From positions 868,001-932,000 of the forward strand of contig NZ_JAKRGA010000002.1 in the NCBI RefSeq assembly GCF_022347785.1: 64,000 nt of DNA, given 5' to 3'. Below the pieces are notes generated by a model. That model was not told the DNA's origin. It saw nothing but the letters and a program-made list of their open reading frames with translations, and searched no databases. Source of the stretch: Psychrobium sp. MM17-31. GTDB taxonomy: Bacteria; Pseudomonadota; Gammaproteobacteria; Enterobacterales; Psychrobiaceae. Shown piece by piece: positions 58,741-64,000 of the stretch; the first letter of the stretch is position 1, and every line of letters starts with the position of its first letter. A program made the translations under genes and the position numbers.

Positions 58741-59539
58741 AGTACATTTAGGCCACACGGCTAGAAAACGATTCGGACAAAACTTTTTAAACGATCAGCG
58801 TGTTATCGACGCTATCGTTGCTGCGATCAATCCAAGAAATGAAGACCACCTCGTTGAGATTGGTCCGGGTCTTGGTGCTCTAACTGAGCCTGTTGCAGCA
58901 AAAATCGATGCGATGTCTGTAGTAGAGTTAGATCGCGATCTCGTAGAGCGCCTTGAATCGCACCCGACATTAAAAGACAAATTAACCATTCATCAAGGCG
59001 ATGCACTGCAATTTGATTTCTCCGCATTAGCCAAAGAAGGCGAACGCCTAAAAGTATTTGGTAATCTGCCTTATAACATTTCAACACCGCTGATGTTCCA
59101 CTTGTTTGAGCAAGCAGATATCATCGAAAATATGCACTTTATGCTGCAGAAAGAAGTAGTTTTACGCCTTTGTGCTAGCCCGAACACTAAAGCCTATGGT
59201 CGCTTAAGTGTAATGGCGCAGTACTACTGTAAAATGATTCCAGTTATTGAAGTAGGTCCACAGTGTTTTGTGCCGCCACCAAAGGTAGATTCGGCAGTAA
59301 TCCGCCTTGAGCCGTACCGTGAATTACCGCATCCAGCGCTAGATATTAAACAGCTACAACACGTGGTAACTCAAGCCTTTAGTATGCGCCGTAAAACTGT
59401 TCGCAATAGTTTAAAGGGCATTTTGACCGCAGAAGAGATGGAGCAAATTGGCGTTGATGTTACCTACCGCGCTGAACAAGTATCGTTGAAGCAATTTGTA
59501 GACATTGCTAACTACATTACAAAACGCTCGCAAAAATAA
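58730..59539 (+). CDS. rsmA: 16S rRNA dimethyladenosine transferase
   Basis: 269 aa from the ATG at 58730 ([20 protein letters not shown]), the family start; the longer frame from 58685 lies inside pdxA. SAM-binding [21 protein letters not shown] and the catalytic [12 protein letters not shown] are present. It dimethylates A1518 and A1519 of 16S rRNA; loss gives kasugamycin resistance. Confidence 0.96.
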   Translation: MSNKVHLGHTARKRFGQNFLNDQRVIDAIVAAINPRNEDHLVEIGPGLGALTEPVAAKIDAMSVVELDRDLVERLESHPTLKDKLTIHQGDALQFDFSALAKEGERLKVFGNLPYNISTPLMFHLFEQADIIENMHFMLQKEVVLRLCASPNTKAYGRLSVMAQYYCKMIPVIEVGPQCFVPPPKVDSAVIRLEPYRELPHPALDIKQLQHVVTQAFSMRRKTVRNSLKGILTAEEMEQIGVDVTYRAEQVSLKQFVDIANYITKRSQK

Positions 59540-59553
59540 TCAAGGAATAGAGA

Positions 59554-59949
59554 ATGAGTCAAATCGACGCTATCAGTGAATTAATTACCGTTGATGTAAA
59601 ACCTTATTACATCGAAGAGCGAGAAGTTGATGATGCGCCACTTTTTGTCTTTGGCTATGAGGTAACGATCCGCAACAATTCTGATATGCCGGTGAAATTA
59701 CTCAACCGCCATTGGTACATTACCGATGGCGATGGCAAACAGAGTGAAGTTAAGGGCGAAGGCGTTATTGGATTGCAACCTGTTATTGAGCCAATGAGTG
59801 AATTTCAATACTCGAGCGGTTCAAACTTCAGAACACCTGTTGGCACTATGCACGGTCAATACGAAATGCAATGTCAGCAATTGGGCAATCAATTATTTCA
59901 CGTCGATATTTCGCCTTTCTTGTTAGCTAACGACACAGTTATTCACTAG
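59554..59949 (+). CDS. apaG: ApaG protein (CorD)
   Basis: 131 aa. An immunoglobulin-like fold with FVFGYEVTIRNNSDMPVKL, LLNRHWYITDGDGKQSEV, GEGVIGLQPVIEP and GTMHGQYEM, the ApaG consensus. Its role is unsettled (linked to cobalt resistance and Mg/Co handling). It begins 14 nt after rsmA and ends 2 nt before apaH. Confidence 0.95.
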   Translation: MSQIDAISELITVDVKPYYIEEREVDDAPLFVFGYEVTIRNNSDMPVKLLNRHWYITDGDGKQSEVKGEGVIGLQPVIEPMSEFQYSSGSNFRTPVGTMHGQYEMQCQQLGNQLFHVDISPFLLANDTVIH

Positions 59950-59951
59950 AT

Positions 59952-60767
59952 ATGGCAACCTATTTTGTTGGTGATCTTCAAGCCTGTTTTGACGAGTTTG
60001 AACTGCTATTAGCTCAAGTAAATTTTGATCACCAACAAGATAAACTCTACTTGGTGGGCGATCTTATTGGTCGTGGTCCAAAGCCCAAACAAACCCTCGA
60101 CTTTCTGATTGCCCATCCTGAATCTATGTTGCCTGTTTTAGGTAATCACGATTTACATTTCCTTAGTGTTGCTAATGGCATTAAAGCAAACAAAACCAAT
60201 GATAACTTCACACCTCTGTTGGCGAGCCCTAATCTAGCATCCTATGTTGATTACTTGCGACAACTGCCGCTACTTCGCTACCTTGAGCCACAAAAAATTC
60301 TAGTTAGCCACGCTGGCTTAACGCCACAATGGGAGCTAGCGACGGCTATTGAACAAGCAGCTCTAGTGAATCAGCAACTTACGGCAGAGTCTTATACTGA
60401 TTTACTCAGTACTATGTATCGCAACATTAACGATTGGCACCAGTGCGAAAACAATCATGAACGATTAATATTCACGATTAACGCACTTACACGTATGCGC
60501 TTTTGCAATACTCAAGGCCACCTCGAATTTGCGACTAAAAACTCTCCTGCCAAAAATACAAACAGCGCTCTATTTCCATGGTTTAAGCTAGCACCAAGTA
60601 CTCCGCAATATCGCAGTGTGTTCGGCCACTGGGCTGCTCTAATGGGTGAGACAAACAATCCAAATTACTTAGCATTAGATACAGGCTGTTTATGGGGCAA
60701 CTGGTTAACGTGCTGGCACCTCGAAGATAATCAATTTTTCACACAAAATTCGTTACAGATTTGTTAA
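59952..60767 (+). CDS. apaH: Diadenosine tetraphosphatase
   Basis: 271 aa symmetrical Ap4A hydrolase. The phosphoesterase motifs are GDLQACFDEFE, VGDLIGRGPKP and LGNHDLHFLSV, with SHAGLTPQW later and GHWAALMG near the C-terminus. It splits Ap4A into two ADP. It is last in the lptD operon; 178 nt separate it from the chemoreceptor gene. Confidence 0.95.
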   Translation: MATYFVGDLQACFDEFELLLAQVNFDHQQDKLYLVGDLIGRGPKPKQTLDFLIAHPESMLPVLGNHDLHFLSVANGIKANKTNDNFTPLLASPNLASYVDYLRQLPLLRYLEPQKILVSHAGLTPQWELATAIEQAALVNQQLTAESYTDLLSTMYRNINDWHQCENNHERLIFTINALTRMRFCNTQGHLEFATKNSPAKNTNSALFPWFKLAPSTPQYRSVFGHWAALMGETNNPNYLALDTGCLWGNWLTCWHLEDNQFFTQNSLQIC

Positions 60768-60945
60768 TAGGCGCCGATAAGCTATTAACAACAAAATGTA
60801 TAGCTGATATGATTAAATTAGACTAACGGCCTAATAAACGTGTGTTTTTTAATCAAAATTTAGTTTATTAGCAAAACTCCGCTTACTCTGATAGGGAAAT
60901 TGAAGTAGCCCGCTTTTCGCGACAAATTTTACTGGAGAACAATTA

Positions 60946-62964
60946 ATGACTCTTACCGTAGCTAATCGAATTAGATTAGGCTTTGGCAGCATTCTCTTAA
61001 TGCTTTTTATTATCGCAGCCAATTCCTATTACAACTTCTCCAATGTCGAAAAAGAAACACTTCACTCTAAAAACGTTTCTTTGCCAGCACTTGAAATAAG
61101 TACAACCCTTGAAGCGCAATTAATGAAAATGCAGCGCCTCGCTTTGCAGGAATACTACGCTACAGAAATTGCTCAGTTAGACGGCTATCGCAATGCTATT
61201 TCAACTGCGCATAAAAAAGTTAGCTCATTATTGGTTAAATTACAGGAGCTGGCGGCTGGCGATGACAATTTATCAAGCAAATTACCAGGGTTGATTGCAA
61301 CAGTAGACAAAATCGAAGAAACAACGTCGTCTTTATATAGCAGTAAACAATCTGTGCTCGCCAATAAAGCAAAACTTGCAAGTACACTAGAACAACTTAG
61401 CGAAATTGGCGACAACTTATCCAGTACACTGCTTGATATTAGTGATACTGAAAGTGAATCAGACCAACTCGATAGCATCGTCGGTTTAGCCAACGACTTA
61501 GACAACTTAATATTAACCTTACTTAAAACCAGTGAAGATTTATCGAAACAAGCAGATGTAGCGAAAACTCAAGCAATTGCTAAAGAGGTTTCTTTCATTA
61601 GCGCTGATATCGATTCAAAACTAAAATTCTTAGTTTCTCGCTCTCAAGGTATTGTCGATACCGAATATCTAGATGCATTAAATAGCGACTATCAGTCGCT
61701 CACGCCGTTAGTTTCCGGTTCGCAATCTATAGAAGCGATTCGCATCAATCTACTTCAAAATATCGAACAAACGTCGTTGTTAAGTCAAGGTACCGATAAA
61801 CAAACGGATAAAGGTGTAGAGCAGGTTGAACGTCTACTACAAGCAGCCTCACACAGTGCCGAAAAGTCAGAAGAACTAATTCTAAAAAGTGTTAATTCCG
61901 GTATTACTCAAGTTGTCATTGTATTGCTTGTTGCTGTAGTGATTTCAATTTTTGTTTCACTACGTACGTTAAATAGTATTTCACAACCACTCAACAAGAT
62001 TAATAAGGCGTTAAAGGCCTTAGCAGCAGGTGACCTAACTCAAACCGTCAATCACTCCGCAAATGACGAATTTGGTGCATTAACTAGTAATATTAATCAC
62101 CTGTCAGTGTCATTGAAAGAGATCATTACCAGCATTGCTTTGGGCTCTCGTCAACTCGCTACAGCGTCAGAACAAACATCATCGATAACTCAAGAGACAA
62201 CGCAAGCTATTGGTGAACAGCAAATTCAAGTTGATCAAGCTGCTGCTGCAATCAACGAGATGAGCTTAAGTGCAGGTCAAGTTGCCGATCACGCTGATTC
62301 GACATTAAGCGAAGTAAAACAGACCAACGAACAAGCCATCGAAATTGCCAAAATCTCTGAGAACAATAAAACAACGATTACCTCACTATCATCAGACATT
62401 AGTAATGCGGCAGGTGTTATCAACAAGCTGCACGACGATAGCTCGAACATCGGTTCTATTATCGACGTAATTCGTGGTATTGCTGAACAAACCAACTTGT
62501 TAGCTCTTAATGCAGCAATTGAAGCGGCTCGTGCAGGAGAACAAGGACGCGGCTTCGCTGTAGTAGCCGATGAAGTACGTAATCTAGCTAATAGAACCCA
62601 GCAATCAACCACGGAAATCAACGATATGGTTGAACTGATTCAGACCGGTGCTCAAGACGCAGTTAAAGTTATGGAAGTTAGCCAAGAGCACGCACTAGCT
62701 TGTGTGTCTGACTCAGAAAAGACATCACATGCACTGCATGAAATGAGTGATGCGCTAGTCCGTGTCGAAGAAAAGAGTGGACAAATATCTCAAGCAGCAC
62801 AAGAGCAAAATGTTGTTTCAAACGAAATCTCACAACTATTAGAGAGCATTGTTGAAATTGCCAATAACACCTCAAGTGGCGCCGCTCAAACTGAGCAAGC
62901 GACTGCAGAAGTGGCAAACCTTGCTGTTGAATTGCAAACAGCGGCGGGTAATTTCAAAGTGTAG
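60946..62964 (+). CDS. Methyl-accepting chemotaxis protein
   Basis: 672 aa. TM1 (about 9-30) and TM2 (about 319-341) flank a large helical periplasmic domain. A HAMP domain (about 342-395, with [16 protein letters not shown]) leads into a cytoplasmic four-helix signalling coil. The conserved hairpin tip [20 protein letters not shown] lies at about 511-530, then [18 protein letters not shown]. It senses an unknown extracellular ligand and controls CheA. It sits between apaH and folA, which are neighbours in enterics. Confidence 0.94.
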   Translation: MTLTVANRIRLGFGSILLMLFIIAANSYYNFSNVEKETLHSKNVSLPALEISTTLEAQLMKMQRLALQEYYATEIAQLDGYRNAISTAHKKVSSLLVKLQELAAGDDNLSSKLPGLIATVDKIEETTSSLYSSKQSVLANKAKLASTLEQLSEIGDNLSSTLLDISDTESESDQLDSIVGLANDLDNLILTLLKTSEDLSKQADVAKTQAIAKEVSFISADIDSKLKFLVSRSQGIVDTEYLDALNSDYQSLTPLVSGSQSIEAIRINLLQNIEQTSLLSQGTDKQTDKGVEQVERLLQAASHSAEKSEELILKSVNSGITQVVIVLLVAVVISIFVSLRTLNSISQPLNKINKALKALAAGDLTQTVNHSANDEFGALTSNINHLSVSLKEIITSIALGSRQLATASEQTSSITQETTQAIGEQQIQVDQAAAAINEMSLSAGQVADHADSTLSEVKQTNEQAIEIAKISENNKTTITSLSSDISNAAGVINKLHDDSSNIGSIIDVIRGIAEQTNLLALNAAIEAARAGEQGRGFAVVADEVRNLANRTQQSTTEINDMVELIQTGAQDAVKVMEVSQEHALACVSDSEKTSHALHEMSDALVRVEEKSGQISQAAQEQNVVSNEISQLLESIVEIANNTSSGAAQTEQATAEVANLAVELQTAAGNFKV

Positions 62965-62983
62965 AGCTTAGATTACTCCAACA

Positions 62984-63015
62984 AAAAAAGGTCGATGAAT
63001 TCATCGACCTTTTTT
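62984..63015. terminator. Bidirectional terminator after the chemoreceptor gene
   Basis: A perfect 32-nt palindrome of 16-nt arms starting AAAAAAGGTCGATGAA. Long A- and T-runs at the ends let it work for both the chemoreceptor and the convergent DUF3718 gene. Confidence 0.9.
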
Positions 63016-63030
63016 GTTTTTTGCTCGTGA

Positions 63031-63417
63031 TTACAGCTTAGCGCGTGCTTTTACCGCTTGAGCAATTGACGATGCTTCTTTACCGTTAGCTTTTGCCCAA
63101 TCATAGACAGTAACACCGTCCGCCTCTGGCTTTTGCAATAATGACGCTGGTAAGCGTTTAACGATAAACTTACCGACATTTTCCGCATCCTTAGTCATTG
63201 CAAAACGTAATAGGCTGTGTCCGTTACATGTGATTTGCTTGTAGACTTTCTTAAGTTTGATCTTATTTGATCGCAATTGATCACGAAAACGCGATTTATG
63301 ATCGGCAACCACGTAGTTACACATTGCCGCAGCAACATTATCGTAGGCTTTAACTGGTGTACTAAACAAACCAGCTGATAGGATAGTGGCAGAGACTGCC
63401 ATAGCGATTTTTTTCAT
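63031..63417 (-). CDS. DUF3718 family exported protein
   Basis: 128 aa from the ATG at 63417; a longer frame to 63444 is unlikely. A signal peptide (MKKIAMAVSATILSAGLFST) is followed by AAMCNYVVADHKSRFRDQL, ITCNGHSLLRFAMTKDAENVG and IVKRLPASLL, the DUF3718 pattern with two Cys residues that may form a disulfide. The family is common in Shewanella and Alteromonas relatives; function unknown. Confidence 0.85.
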   Translation of the reverse strand: MKKIAMAVSATILSAGLFSTPVKAYDNVAAAMCNYVVADHKSRFRDQLRSNKIKLKKVYKQITCNGHSLLRFAMTKDAENVGKFIVKRLPASLLQKPEADGVTVYDWAKANGKEASSIAQAVKARAKL

Positions 63418-63626
63418 AACAATTTCCTGACATTTACCACGCAAATCAGCGAGTTATTTTCTCAGCTAATCGCTTTGTCATTTTTGAACCGGGGACAACC
63501 AAGAACACTCCCTGCTCTTTGGACTAAAGTCGAATAGTTATCATTTGTTTACTTTGATAACAACTCATCAACATTGGCTATTATGATGCAAAATTGCTAG
63601 CCGTTAAGTCAACCTTTTTATGACTT

Positions 63627-64000
63627 TTAGTATCTAACTAATGAAAAAGTACTAAACTTTAATCCTGATTTACTGTCATGCTGTAAGACTTCACTTTTTT
63701 CCCAATCGTATTGCGTGTAATCGGGAAAATAAGCATCGCCTTCAGCCTGCAAATCTATCTGGGTTAAATACAAGATATCCGCTTTAGGTAGCATGTGTTC
63801 ATACAGCATTGCACCACCGATGATCATCAACTCATCACACTGCTGAGCCGCCTCAATCGCCTGCTCGACGCTATTAACAACATCTACACCATCGATAACT
63901 AAATCAGGATTACGACTCACTACTATATTCTGACGCCCAGGTAATGGACGACCAATCGATTCAAAAGTATTGCGGCCCATTACAATAGGTTTGCCCATTG
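63627..64000 (-). CDS. folA: Dihydrofolate reductase (N-terminus missing, past right edge)
   Basis: About 124 C-terminal residues are visible. KPIVMGRNTFESIGRPLPGR, NIVVSRNPD, ELMIIGGAMLYEHMLP and FPDYTQYDWEKSE match DHFR. The start of the protein lies outside the window; the internal Met at 63998 is not the start. It reduces dihydrofolate with NADPH. It converges on apaH as in E. coli, with the chemoreceptor and DUF3718 genes between. The 209 nt between it and DUF3718 hold no gene. Confidence 0.94.
   Translation of the reverse strand, partial: MGKPIVMGRNTFESIGRPLPGRQNIVVSRNPDLVIDGVDVVNSVEQAIEAAQQCDELMIIGGAMLYEHMLPKADILYLTQIDLQAEGDAYFPDYTQYDWEKSEVLQHDSKSGLKFSTFSLVRY

Overview
The window looks like chromosomal DNA of a marine gammaproteobacterium of the order Alteromonadales, most like Colwelliaceae (Thalassotalea or Colwellia type). 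This is inferred from moderate-to-low GC, typical gammaproteobacterial gene orders (lptD-surA-pdxA-rsmA-apaG-apaH converging on folA; lptF/lptG divergent from pepA-holC-valS), an ECF sigma/ChrR light-stress operon with photolyase, and a YacL (UPF0231) protein. No tRNA, rRNA, CRISPR array, transposase or prophage was seen. Almost all of the window is coding.

Layout. 1-7256: a nine-gene operon on the minus strand, led by an ECF sigma factor and its ChrR-type zinc anti-sigma factor. It continues through a DUF523-DUF1722 protein, photolyase, an NTF2-like protein, an SDR, a FAD oxidoreductase, DUF1365 and a cyclopropane-fatty-acid-synthase-like methyltransferase that runs off the left edge. A clear promoter of the RpoE/ChrR class (TGATCC-N18-TATAAG) precedes the sigma gene, so the set reads as a singlet-oxygen/light response regulon. 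7259-17592: Lon-N-like protein, YfcH-like epimerase, ferrochelatase, LptG/LptF, PepA, HolC, ValS and a small cytochrome c. 17724-30798: signalling and stress genes, namely a Hanks-type kinase with an unknown C-terminal half, a degenerate GGDEF-EAL protein resembling CsrD, a secreted metalloprotease behind a hybrid histidine kinase, and RapA.

30908-32217 is the most striking accessory locus. It is an AT-rich three-gene operon encoding a HigB/RelE-like toxin, a HigA-like antitoxin with a C-terminal tail, and a SecB-like chaperone, preceded by a perfect 18-bp palindrome. I read it as a toxin-antitoxin-chaperone (TAC) system. 32344-39647: small conserved proteins (nucleotidyltransferase, YacL), a periplasmic GH63 glucosidase, a structured intergenic repeat next to an output-less membrane sensor, a DMT transporter, a lytic transglycosylase and DUF599.

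39841-51428: RibA, a PepSY-ferredoxin-NqrF-like reductase fusion, ErpA, a DUF6776-like protein, a ClC channel, PyrB, HemL, an EAL-HDOD protein and an NhaC-family transporter. Three tandem MetJ boxes lie upstream of the transporter, which argues for a methionine transporter (MetT). 51431-64000: DjlA, MurU and AmgK, divergent from the outer-membrane biogenesis operon lptD-surA-pdxA-rsmA-apaG-apaH. A chemoreceptor and a DUF3718 protein then sit between apaH and folA, which is cut by the right edge.
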